From Caloramator australicus RC3 (GTDB taxonomy: Bacteria; Bacillota; Clostridia; Clostridiales; Caloramatoraceae), in the NCBI RefSeq assembly GCF_000297115.1, contig NZ_CAKP01000122.1, positions 1-40,026 on the forward strand: a stretch of 40,026 nt of DNA, read 5' to 3'. This document shows, in pieces, positions 33,476 to 40,026 of this stretch. Both the position numbers and the translations under genes were made by a program. The notes below the pieces were generated by a model. That model did not search any database. It saw nothing but the letters and a program-made list of their open reading frames with translations, and had not been told where the DNA came from. How positions within the stretch are numbered: the first letter of the stretch is position 1; the number at the start of each line of letters is the position of its first letter.

Positions 33476-34627
33476 CTATCTTAAGTTTAAATATATTTTA
33501 AACATCTTCTCCAGCAAATCAAAATAAGTTGCCTTATTAATATCTTGGTCTACAATAACTTGTGCTTGAGCATAAACCTTTTCCCCTTCAACTGCTTTTA
33601 TAATCCCAACTGCATCACCCTTTTTAATCGGAAGCTTTAGATCTTTAAAAAGTTCAATTTTTGTTTCATAATTAATCTTCGTTCCTTTTTCCAATAAAAT
33701 TTTTAAATCTTCGTTAGCTATTAATTTTACTTTTTCAGGCTTTGCCATTGGCAATTTAATTTCGCCAACAATATCACCCTTTTTTACAACGGTAATAGAT
33801 TCATACTTTGCAAATCCAGTATCCAATAGCTTTGCTGCCATCTCATTTCTTTCCTTTGCTGATGGAGCACCCATTACTACTGCAATGAACCTTATTCCAT
33901 TTCTTTGAGCTGTTGCTGATATACAATACATAGATTCCTTTACATAACCAGTTTTTAATCCATCACATCCATGATAGCTTTTTATCATTTTATTTCTATT
34001 AACAAGAGTAAAAGGTTCCTTTCGACCTTCGCTAATAGTTTCCATCCATATTTTGGTATAGTCCAAAATTTTTGGATGTTTTAAAAGTTCCCTAGACATT
34101 ATAGCTACATCTAAAGCTGAGGTATAATGATTTGGATCAAAGAATCCAGTGCAATTTACAAAATGAGTGTTATTCATACCAAGTTCCTTTGCTCTTTTGT
34201 TCATCTTCTCAACAAACGCTTCCTCTGTTCCTGCCAAAAATTCTGCAAGGGCAACCGACGCATCATTTGCCGATTCTACTGCAACACCCTTTAAAAGTTC
34301 CTCAACAGTTCTTATTTCACCCTGCTCCAAAAACATAGTGCTTCCGCCCATGGATTTTGCTCTTGGACTTACGACGACCTTATCAGTAAGTTTAATATCT
34401 CCCCTGTCTATGGCCTCCATAGTTAGTAGCATTACCATTATTTTGGTAACGCTTGCTGGATAAACCTTCTCGTTTGCATTCATTTCATATAAAATTTTGC
34501 CTGATGAGTTCTCCATAAGCAGAGCTGATCTGCAATCCAGTTTTAATCCATCAGTATTTTTAGCAAAAACTTGAGTTGGAGTTAAGAGCATTATTAATGA
34601 TATTAACAAAGCTATGTATCTTCTCAT
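33476..34627 (-). CDS. dacF: D-alanyl-D-alanine carboxypeptidase (serine, S11), paralog 2
   Basis: This 383-residue protein has a signal peptide (RRYIALLISLIMLLTPTQVFA), then active-site SVTK (ASVTKIMVML), SAN (VESANDASVAL) and KTG (DGLKTGYVKES), the S11 triad of motifs. A C-terminal beta domain (about 300-383) follows. It resembles DacF/PBP5*. In Bacillus dacF precedes spoIIA and helps shape the spore cortex; the spoIIA operon is not in the window, so sporulation expression is inferred. A sigma-A-like pair, TTGAGA (34709-34704) and TAATAA (34686-34681), lies upstream, adjacent to the foldback element. Confidence 0.9.
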   Translation of the reverse strand: MRRYIALLISLIMLLTPTQVFAKNTDGLKLDCRSALLMENSSGKILYEMNANEKVYPASVTKIMVMLLTMEAIDRGDIKLTDKVVVSPRAKSMGGSTMFLEQGEIRTVEELLKGVAVESANDASVALAEFLAGTEEAFVEKMNKRAKELGMNNTHFVNCTGFFDPNHYTSALDVAIMSRELLKHPKILDYTKIWMETISEGRKEPFTLVNRNKMIKSYHGCDGLKTGYVKESMYCISATAQRNGIRFIAVVMGAPSAKERNEMAAKLLDTGFAKYESITVVKKGDIVGEIKLPMAKPEKVKLIANEDLKILLEKGTKINYETKIELFKDLKLPIKKGDAVGIIKAVEGEKVYAQAQVIVDQDINKATYFDLLEKMFKIYLNLR

Positions 34628-34714
34628 TAAATTCCCTCCCTGTTTTTTATCTAATTTTATTATTCCCTGCTTGAATCTTTTTATTATCTTACTTAGGAGG
34701 TATTCTCAATATAA

Positions 34715-34744
34715 AAAGCACGATATAAAACTATATCGTGCTTA
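34715..34744. repeat. 30-bp direct repeat: distal copy of the pdp stop/terminator hairpin
   Basis: Identical to 35030-35059 over 30 bp. It reads as a hairpin (AGCACGATAT, AAAAC, TATATCGTGCT). On the minus strand it is followed by TTTTTATATT, so this copy is the complete terminator. It lies immediately left of the element. Confidence 0.92.
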
Positions 34745-35029
34745 CAGATTGTAGACAAACTCTCATTGGTGTTTAGACTTTACAAGAGCCCCGTGAATGG
34801 ATTTCAAAAAGGCATCTCTCATGAGTTTTAGCAATTCTTGCTTTTCGACTTTTCAAAAGTCCGTAATTCTGCACACGGAAGTGCAGAGCCGAGTGGCCGA
34901 CAAGGATGTCGGCTCACGAGGGTAGGACTTTTGAAAACAAAGAAAAGCTTAGAATTGCTTAACGAAATGAGCGAATGCCAGGGAAATCCTTCACGGGGCT
35001 TATCAAAAAACAACTTTTTCAACAGTCTG
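34745..35029 (-). mobile_element. Foldback MITE-like element, copy 2 (285 bp)
   Basis: The same element as 20768-21049, in the same orientation relative to its host gene: the CAGACTGTTGAAAAAG end faces the gene. The copies differ mainly at 34793-34811, at four sites around the right-hand arm, and at one loop base in each apical hairpin. The arms pair better here than in copy 1 (AGCAATTCT with AGAATTGCT). It is bracketed by perfect 30-bp repeats, suggesting a more recent insertion than copy 1. Confidence 0.87.
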
Positions 35030-35059
35030 AAAGCACGATATAAAACTATATCGTGCTTA
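35030..35059. repeat. 30-bp direct repeat: proximal copy of the pdp stop/terminator hairpin
   Basis: On the minus strand it begins with the pdp TAA stop (35059-35057), runs through the hairpin and ends at the CAGACTG tip of the element. No T tract beyond the duplicated TTT follows. Confidence 0.92.
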
Positions 35060-36382
35060 GTATCTTTGTATTCCTTCTTTTGTAACAACACCAAAAATAA
35101 GTGGTCTGTGTTCTGGTTTTTCCTTTGTTACTTGGAAGGCCCTCTTTAATCTTTCTTCACAATCCTTTAATTTGCTCATATCGTTTACATGAATATAAGC
35201 AAGCGGTTCTCCCTTTTCCACATAATCTCCAACCTTCTTATTTAAAACAACTCCAACAGCAAGGTCTATTTGGCTTTCCTTTGTTTCCCTACCTGCTCCT
35301 AAAACAAGGGCAGCTAAACCAACTTCAATTGCCACTATTTTATTTACATAGCCGCTTTCTTCTGCCTTAAACTCTATAATGTGTTCTGCCTTTGGTAAAA
35401 GTTCTGGATTATCTATAACTTCAGGATCTCCACCTTGAGCTGCAACAAATTCTTTGAATTTATTTAATGCTGCACCAGTTCTAATTGTATCTTCTAAAAT
35501 CTCTCTTGCTGTTTCTACATTATCGGCCTTCTTTGCTAAAATAAGCATATATGAACCGAGGGTCATGCAAAGCTCATATAAATCCTTGGGGCCTTTTCCC
35601 TTCAGTGTATCAATCGCTTCCTTTACTTCTAAAGCATTACCAACAGCAAATCCAAGAGGTTCATCCATATCTGAAACTATGGCAATAGTATTTCTTCCTA
35701 CATTAGTTCCGATATCCACCATCTCTTTTGCAAGGGCAAAGGAATCATCTAAAGTCTTCATAAATGCCCCTGCACCAGTTTTAACATCTAACACAATGGC
35801 ATCAGCACCTGCTGCAATTTTTTTACTCATAATACTTGAAGCAATTAAAGATATATTATCAACAGTTGCAGTAACATCTCTCAAAGCATAAAGTTTTTTA
35901 TCTGCAGGTGCTAAATTAGCAGTTTGACCTGCTACTGCAAGTTTTACTTTATTTACATTTTCAATAAATTTTTCCTTAGGCATTTCAATGCTAAGACCTT
36001 TTATTGATTCAAGTTTATCTAAAGTTCCACCAGTATGTCCAAGACCTCTTCCTGACATCTTTGCAACAGGTGCTCCTGCTGCTGCAACCATAGGCCCAAG
36101 AACTAAAGTTGTTGTATCTCCAACTCCCCCCGTTGAATGTTTGTCAACTTTGATTCCTTCAATTGCAGATAAATCAACAACTTCTCCTGAATTAACCATA
36201 GCCATTGTAAGGTCTGCAGTTTCCCTTTTATTCATCTTTTGAAAATAAATTGCCATAAGAAGGGCTGAAACTTGATAGTCTGGAATTTCTCCCTTAGTAT
36301 ACCCATTAACTACAAATTCAATTTCTTCTTTTGTTAGTTCTCCACCATTTCTTTTCTTCAAAATAATATCATACATTCTCAT
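35057..36382 (-). CDS. pdp: Pyrimidine-nucleoside phosphorylase
   Basis: This 441-residue enzyme splits uridine, deoxyuridine and thymidine with phosphate to base and (deoxy)ribose-1-phosphate. The phosphate/nucleoside-binding core contains [39 protein letters not shown] and [19 protein letters not shown]. The C-terminal domain has the biotin-like fold ([19 protein letters not shown]). Length and [12 protein letters not shown] fit Gram-positive Pdp rather than the thymidine-specific DeoA of enterics. It works with deoB, which converts the sugar-1-phosphate. It lies 15 bp after the second purine nucleoside phosphorylase. Confidence 0.96.
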   Translation of the reverse strand: MRMYDIILKKRNGGELTKEEIEFVVNGYTKGEIPDYQVSALLMAIYFQKMNKRETADLTMAMVNSGEVVDLSAIEGIKVDKHSTGGVGDTTTLVLGPMVAAAGAPVAKMSGRGLGHTGGTLDKLESIKGLSIEMPKEKFIENVNKVKLAVAGQTANLAPADKKLYALRDVTATVDNISLIASSIMSKKIAAGADAIVLDVKTGAGAFMKTLDDSFALAKEMVDIGTNVGRNTIAIVSDMDEPLGFAVGNALEVKEAIDTLKGKGPKDLYELCMTLGSYMLILAKKADNVETAREILEDTIRTGAALNKFKEFVAAQGGDPEVIDNPELLPKAEHIIEFKAEESGYVNKIVAIEVGLAALVLGAGRETKESQIDLAVGVVLNKKVGDYVEKGEPLAYIHVNDMSKLKDCEERLKRAFQVTKEKPEHRPLIFGVVTKEGIQRY

Positions 36383-36397
36383 AGGATTATCCCCCTA

Positions 36398-37216
36398 TTA
36401 CATGGATTTGATGATTTCCTTAACTAATTTAACAAATTTTTCTGTTGCCTTTGCTGCTGTAGCAACAACCCTTTCATGATCAAGGGGCTCTAAATTATCT
36501 GGAATAGCCATGTCAGTAATACAAGAAATACCAAGAACCTTCATACCACCATGGTTTGCAACAATAACCTCAGGAACTGTTGACATTCCTACTGCATCTG
36601 CCCCCATATATCTTAACATTCTAAGTTCTGCCGGTGTCTCATAATTGGGTCCTGATACAGCAACATATACACCCTTTTGAACTTTAACATTTATCCTTTC
36701 GGCACATTCTTCTGCAAGCCTAATAAGTCCTCTATTATATGCCTCCGACATATCAGGAAACCTTGGTCCAAGCTCCTCATAGTTTTTACCTATAAGTGGA
36801 TTAGCTCCTATCATATTTATATGGTCTATAATAATCATTAGGTCACCCGCTTCAAATTCTGGATTCATTCCCCCAGCTGCGTTTGTGACGATTATCTTTT
36901 CAATGCCCAATGCCCTCATAACTCTTATAGGCAAAGTCACGTCCTTTAAATCGTGTCCTTCGTAATAATGGAATCTTCCATTCATGGCCATAACATATTT
37001 ATCTCCAATGTATCCAAAAATAAATTCACCAGCATGCCCTACTACTGTTGACTCTGGGAAATGCGGAACTTCGCTGTATTTAATAACCATTTTGTTTTCA
37101 ATTTCGTCAGCAAGTTTTCCAAGTCCTGATCCCAATATAACAGCAACATCAGGTGTCCTTTCAATCTTGGATTTTATGTATTCCTTTGCCTCCATTATTT
37201 TTTCTAAATAATTCAT
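36398..37216 (-). CDS. punA: Purine nucleoside phosphorylase (trimeric), second copy, Asp at base-recognition site
   Basis: This 272-residue enzyme is of the trimeric PNP family: VAVILGSGLG (phosphate loop), VVGHAGEF, NGRFHYYEGH (phosphate-binding Arg/His region), VTNAAGGMNPEF, VSGPNYETPAE (the Glu that contacts the base) and GADAVGMSTVPEV. At the base-recognition position it reads CITDMAIPDN, with Asp235 where the neighbouring paralog and classical inosine/guanosine enzymes have Asn. In human PNP the corresponding Asn243 reads 6-oxopurines, and Asp there favours 6-aminopurines, so I infer adenosine- or aminopurine-type activity. It lies 11 bp after its paralog in one operon. Confidence 0.93.
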   Translation of the reverse strand: MNYLEKIMEAKEYIKSKIERTPDVAVILGSGLGKLADEIENKMVIKYSEVPHFPESTVVGHAGEFIFGYIGDKYVMAMNGRFHYYEGHDLKDVTLPIRVMRALGIEKIIVTNAAGGMNPEFEAGDLMIIIDHINMIGANPLIGKNYEELGPRFPDMSEAYNRGLIRLAEECAERINVKVQKGVYVAVSGPNYETPAELRMLRYMGADAVGMSTVPEVIVANHGGMKVLGISCITDMAIPDNLEPLDHERVVATAAKATEKFVKLVKEIIKSM

Positions 37217-37227
37217 TCTTATCCCTC

Positions 37228-38046
37228 CTACATTTTACTTACAATTCCTCTAACAAGCTTTATAAACTTTTCTCTAACCTTCATTGAAGTTTCAATAACT
37301 TCCTCATGATTAAGAGGTTGATCTAATATTCCAGCTGCCATATTAGTTATGCAGGAAATGCCTAATACCTTTATTCCTGAATGATTTGCCACTATAACCT
37401 CAGGAACTGTTGACATACCAACAGCATCTCCACCAAGCTTTCTTATTGCTCGTATTTCAGCTGGAGTTTCATAGTTAGGTCCTGTTAGCATAAAGTATAC
37501 ACCTTCGACAACAGGAACATCAATATCCTTGGAAACATTTTTGGCTATTTCTATTAATTCCTTATCATAAGGATTAGACATATCTGGAAATCTTGGTCCA
37601 AACTCTTCAATGTTTCGTCCTATTAATGGATTAGCCATTGAAAAATTAATATGGTCCTTTATAATCATAAGATCCCCTGGTTTAAAATTTGTATTTACTC
37701 CACCTGCCGCGTTCGTAACAATTAGCTTTTTAACTCCAAGCATTTTAAATACTCTAATAGGAAGCGTAACTTCCTTCATAGAATAACCTTCATAAAAATG
37801 GAATCTACCATTCATGAGCAATACATTTTTATCCTCTAATCTTCCAAAAATAAATTTACCCGCATGGCCTGCAACAGTGGAGACAGGAAAGTTTGGAATA
37901 TCGCTATAAGGTATTTCAATTTTATCCTCAACTTCATCTGCTAATATTCCTAATCCAGAGCCTAGTATTATAGCAATTTCTGGAACATGTGGGATTTTGC
38001 TCTTTATAAATTCTGCTGCTTCCTTGATTTTAGTTAATTCCTGCAT
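37228..38046 (-). CDS. punA: Purine nucleoside phosphorylase (trimeric), first copy, Asn at base-recognition site
   Basis: Same length (272) and motif order as the downstream paralog (IAIILGSGLG, VAGHAGKF, NGRFHFYEGY, VTNAAGGVN, LTGPNYETPAE). It keeps the canonical CITNMAAG with Asn235, and is followed by LNHEEV. It is therefore the likely inosine/guanosine (6-oxopurine) enzyme, splitting nucleosides to ribose-1-phosphate, which deoB converts. It begins 11 bp after deoB and precedes the second copy, forming deoB-punA-punA-pdp. Confidence 0.95.
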   Translation of the reverse strand: MQELTKIKEAAEFIKSKIPHVPEIAIILGSGLGILADEVEDKIEIPYSDIPNFPVSTVAGHAGKFIFGRLEDKNVLLMNGRFHFYEGYSMKEVTLPIRVFKMLGVKKLIVTNAAGGVNTNFKPGDLMIIKDHINFSMANPLIGRNIEEFGPRFPDMSNPYDKELIEIAKNVSKDIDVPVVEGVYFMLTGPNYETPAEIRAIRKLGGDAVGMSTVPEVIVANHSGIKVLGISCITNMAAGILDQPLNHEEVIETSMKVREKFIKLVRGIVSKM

Positions 38047-38057
38047 GATATCACCTC

Positions 38058-39230
38058 TTATTTTAATATTTCCTTTGCAAAACTTTCACCGTTTATGTTT
38101 GCATTTACATTTAAAAGTTCAGCTATTGTTTTTCCGATATCAGCAAAAGTTTTTCTTGTCCCTAAATTCACTCCACTTTTAATGTTTTTACCGTAAACTA
38201 ATATTGGAATATATTCTCTTGAATGGTCTGTGCTTTCTGTGGTCGGATCACAACCATGATCAGCTGTTATTATAAGGACATCATCATCCCTTAAATTATC
38301 AATTATTTCAGGAATCCTTGCATCAAAATCCATTAAGGCTTTAGCATATCCTTGGACATCATTTCTGTGCCCATAGAGCATATCGAAGTCAACTAAATTA
38401 GTGAAAATTAATCCCTTTGTATTCATCTTCATATATTCGATTGTTTTATCTACTCCATCCATATTATTTTTAGTATGCACTGCCTTTGTTATTCCATATC
38501 CATCATAAATATCTTCTATTTTTCCAACTGCACATACATCCATTCCACTTTCTTGAATATAGTTTAACAATGTTTTATTAAATGGTTTCAAAGCAAAATC
38601 TCTTCTGTTGGATGTTCTTTTATAGTTCCCTGATGTTCCTATAAAAGGTCTTGCAATTACTCTTCCTACGCCATGTTCTCCAACGAGCATTTCTCTTGCA
38701 ATTCTGCACATTTCATAAAGCCTTTCAAGAGGAATAACCTCCTCGTGGGCTGCAATTTGAAATACGCTATCTGCAGATGTATAAACTATTGGATAGCCTG
38801 TCTTAACATGCTCATCTCCTAATTCCTCTATGATAGCTGTTCCAGATGCCGGTTTATTCCCTAGAGTTTTCGTTCCTATTCTTCTTTCAAATTCTTCTAT
38901 TAACTCTTTTGGAAAGCCATTTGGATATGTAGGGAAAGGTCTTTCAAGAATAAGCCCAGCAATTTCCCAATGTCCTGTAGTAGTATCTTTACCTTTAGAC
39001 ATTTCACCTGATCTTCCATAGCTTCCTTCTGGTGCATCAACAGGCTCAATACCCTTTATGTCATCTATATTTCCAAGGCCTAATCTTTGCATATTTGGAA
39101 GTTTTAATCCCCCAATTGCCTTAGAAATATTACCTAAAGTGTCACTTCCTTGATCGTTATAAGTATGAGCATCTGGTAATTCGCCTATTCCAACGCTGTC
39201 CATAACTATCAAAACAACGCGGTTAATCAT
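38058..39230 (-). CDS. deoB: Phosphopentomutase
   Basis: This 390-residue alkaline-phosphatase-superfamily enzyme interconverts (deoxy)ribose-1- and 5-phosphate, linking the nucleoside phosphorylases to the pentose phosphate pathway. The two-metal site is visible: [28 protein letters not shown] (the Thr that carries phosphate lies in this segment), [18 protein letters not shown] and [11 protein letters not shown] with [13 protein letters not shown]. An AAGGAGGA site lies before the ATG. A TATAAT (39280-39275) is in the gap before it, with no good -35. It is the head gene of the salvage operon after xerD, as in Bacillus drm. Confidence 0.96.
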   Translation of the reverse strand: MINRVVLIVMDSVGIGELPDAHTYNDQGSDTLGNISKAIGGLKLPNMQRLGLGNIDDIKGIEPVDAPEGSYGRSGEMSKGKDTTTGHWEIAGLILERPFPTYPNGFPKELIEEFERRIGTKTLGNKPASGTAIIEELGDEHVKTGYPIVYTSADSVFQIAAHEEVIPLERLYEMCRIAREMLVGEHGVGRVIARPFIGTSGNYKRTSNRRDFALKPFNKTLLNYIQESGMDVCAVGKIEDIYDGYGITKAVHTKNNMDGVDKTIEYMKMNTKGLIFTNLVDFDMLYGHRNDVQGYAKALMDFDARIPEIIDNLRDDDVLIITADHGCDPTTESTDHSREYIPILVYGKNIKSGVNLGTRKTFADIGKTIAELLNVNANINGESFAKEILK

Positions 39231-39297
39231 AAAATATCCTCCTTCGCACAGCCAGTAAATATTTTTGGAATTTTATTATACAACATTTTTAAAAAAA

Positions 39298-39319
39298 TAA
39301 AAAGGGCATTATGCCCTTG
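39298..39319 (-). terminator. Intrinsic terminator after the xerD remnant
   Basis: Minus-strand AAGGGCAT-AATGCCCTT stem followed by TTTATTTTTTT. The xerD stop codon lies in the loop region. Confidence 0.85.
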
Positions 39320-39623
39320 GATGCGATTTTTTATAAACTTCACCAATTTTATATTTGTAAAGTTCTGCATAGATTTGAGTTGTTGATATATCTGAATGTC
39401 CTAATAATTCCTGTAAAGATTTTAAATCCGCTCCATTTTCTATCAAATGTGCTGCAAAGGAATGCCTTATTATGTTTGGAGTTATTTCTTTTTGTATATT
39501 AGCCAAATTAGCATAATACTTTAATATTTTCCAAAAACCCTGTCTTGTCATCCTATCTCCTTTATTGTTGACAAAGAGTGCTTTTTCTTCCTTTCCTGCC
39601 AATAATTTATCCCTTAGTGTCAT
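39309..39623 (-). pseudogene. xerD: Tyrosine recombinase XerD, C-terminal 104 codons left by IS insertion
   Basis: The remnant matches the last third of XerD ([48 protein letters not shown], ending KKSHPRA). XerD normally acts with XerC at dif to resolve chromosome dimers. The IS tip at 39631 and a TGA two codons before the ATG at 39623 cut off the N-terminal domain and the first catalytic Arg, so no active product is expected. Of the motif H-x-x-R, His is replaced by Asn50 (AAC, one base from CAC). The later His76 and the nucleophile Tyr85 remain. It is followed by deoB, the conserved order, so the original locus was certainly xerD/ripX. Confidence 0.9.
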
Positions 39624-39673
39624 ATATTTTCATAGTGTAAAATTATTGTAGGACGAAAAAGGACAAAAAATTT

Positions 39674-39742
39674 AAAAGAGACAACCCCTGTGGTAAAATA
39701 AAAAGTGGAAAAAACACAAATCAATAAGGGGGTGTCTCTTTT
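39674..39742 (+). promoter_or_regulatory. Inverted repeat masking the transposase start site, right copy
   Basis: AAAAGAGACAACCCC (39674-39688) pairs with GGGGGTGTCTCTTTT (39728-39742) at 14 of 15 positions. The extended -10 TGGTAAAAT (-10 at 39694-39699) lies between the arms. The ribosome binding site and the first bases of the TTG start are in the 3' arm. Confidence 0.6.
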
Positions 39743-40026
39743 GAATAATATTATACAACATGATATTATACAACAACATTTAATAAATTTCACTACTAAA
39801 TTAATAAAAAATGTAGAAGAAATGCTGTCAAAAGAATGGGATTTTACAAAACTTGTTGAGGTAGTTAAAGAATCGACTGATGAACTTGGAAGGAATATAA
39901 TAAAAGACTTTTTAGAAGAATTAGATAAAGCGATTAAAGAAGATGATAAGAGAAAAAAGGAATGGATAGTTGAAAGAAAAGACAAGAAAAGTATTTATTA
40001 CGCTCCTAGGAGGAATAGAATATTCA
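39741..40026 (+). pseudogene. ISLre2-family transposase, N-terminal part, frameshifted
   Basis: Starts at the TTG at 39741 after AAGGGGG and reads exactly as the left copy for 84 codons (to DKKS). One extra T in the TTT at 39994-39996 then shifts the frame (reading IYYAPRRN instead of IITLLGGI). The rest lies outside the window. It could be a true inactivating insertion or an error near the sequence end. Confidence 0.65.

Larger units (their letters stand above)
39631..40026 (+). mobile_element. ISLre2-type insertion sequence, second copy, inverted, truncated by window edge
   Basis: This is the same 5' IS sequence as 1-528 but in opposite orientation; its tip lies inside xerD. The two copies are identical over the overlap except for one extra T at 39994-39996. 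Both transposase genes point outward, so the 39-kb interior is bracketed by inverted copies and could be inverted by homologous recombination. Confidence 0.82.

Noticed and set aside
1-40026. tRNA, rRNA, CRISPR, T-box and prophage signals
   Set aside because: No such structures were recognised by reading. Repeated spacers, clover-leaf patterns or phage genes are absent as far as I can see.

Overview
The window (about 33% G+C by eye) looks like a chromosomal segment of an anaerobic, endospore-forming clostridium. A Caloramator-like member of the Clostridiaceae is my guess, not something the sequence proves. Support comes from the gene set (hrcA-grpE-dnaK-dnaJ-prmA-rsmE-mtaB, spoIIP, gpr, gerW/ytfJ, dacF, scpA-scpB), strong AGGAGG-type ribosome binding sites, U-rich intrinsic terminators and sigma-A-like promoters. 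Almost every gene is on the minus strand. The exceptions are rpsT, a small zinc-ribbon gene, degV and the transposase fragment at the right edge. No tRNA, rRNA, CRISPR array or origin was seen.

Layout. 1-528: 5' part of an ISLre2-type (UPF0236) insertion sequence reading off the left edge. 534-8774: the class I heat-shock operon behind a perfect CIRCE operator (hrcA, grpE, dnaK, dnaJ), then prmA, rsmE, mtaB and a HIT-family hydrolase. 8809-10856: a diguanylate cyclase gene plus the 3' remnant of an esterase/peptidase gene, placed between hrcA and hemW. 10941-17702: hemW, lepA, spoIIP, gpr, rpsT and holA. 17692-20069: comEC and a small unknown gene. 20164-25822: an ECF transporter S component, a P-type cation ATPase under a yybP-ykoY manganese riboswitch, a VTT-domain membrane protein, a zinc-ribbon microprotein and a DegV protein. 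25837-28109: an uncharacterised flavoprotein/iron-sulfur protein pair. 28178-33378: dacB, gerW, a DUF2953 gene, scpB, scpA, a site-2 protease and a nucleotidyltransferase gene broken by a one-base frameshift. 33476-39230: dacF, pyrimidine-nucleoside phosphorylase, two tandem purine nucleoside phosphorylases and deoB. 39309-39623: the 3' end of xerD, cut by a second, inverted copy of the same IS, which runs off the right edge.

Functions group into protein folding and heat shock, rRNA/tRNA/ribosomal-protein modification, sporulation and germination, competence and replication, chromosome condensation, cell-wall carboxypeptidases, nucleoside salvage and Mn2+ homeostasis.

The most unusual content is noncoding. 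Two copies (20768-21049 and 34745-35029) of a roughly 283-bp foldback element sit just after the intrinsic terminator hairpins of two unrelated genes, in the same orientation. Each is flanked by a direct duplication of the host's stop codon plus terminator hairpin (23-24 bp imperfect in one copy, 30 bp perfect in the other). Other notable signals are an inverted repeat that would mask the IS transposase start site only in read-through transcripts, a tandem PNP pair differing at the base-recognition residue (Asp versus Asn at position 235), and several broken genes (xerD, the CCA-type gene, the esterase remnant, the right-hand transposase).
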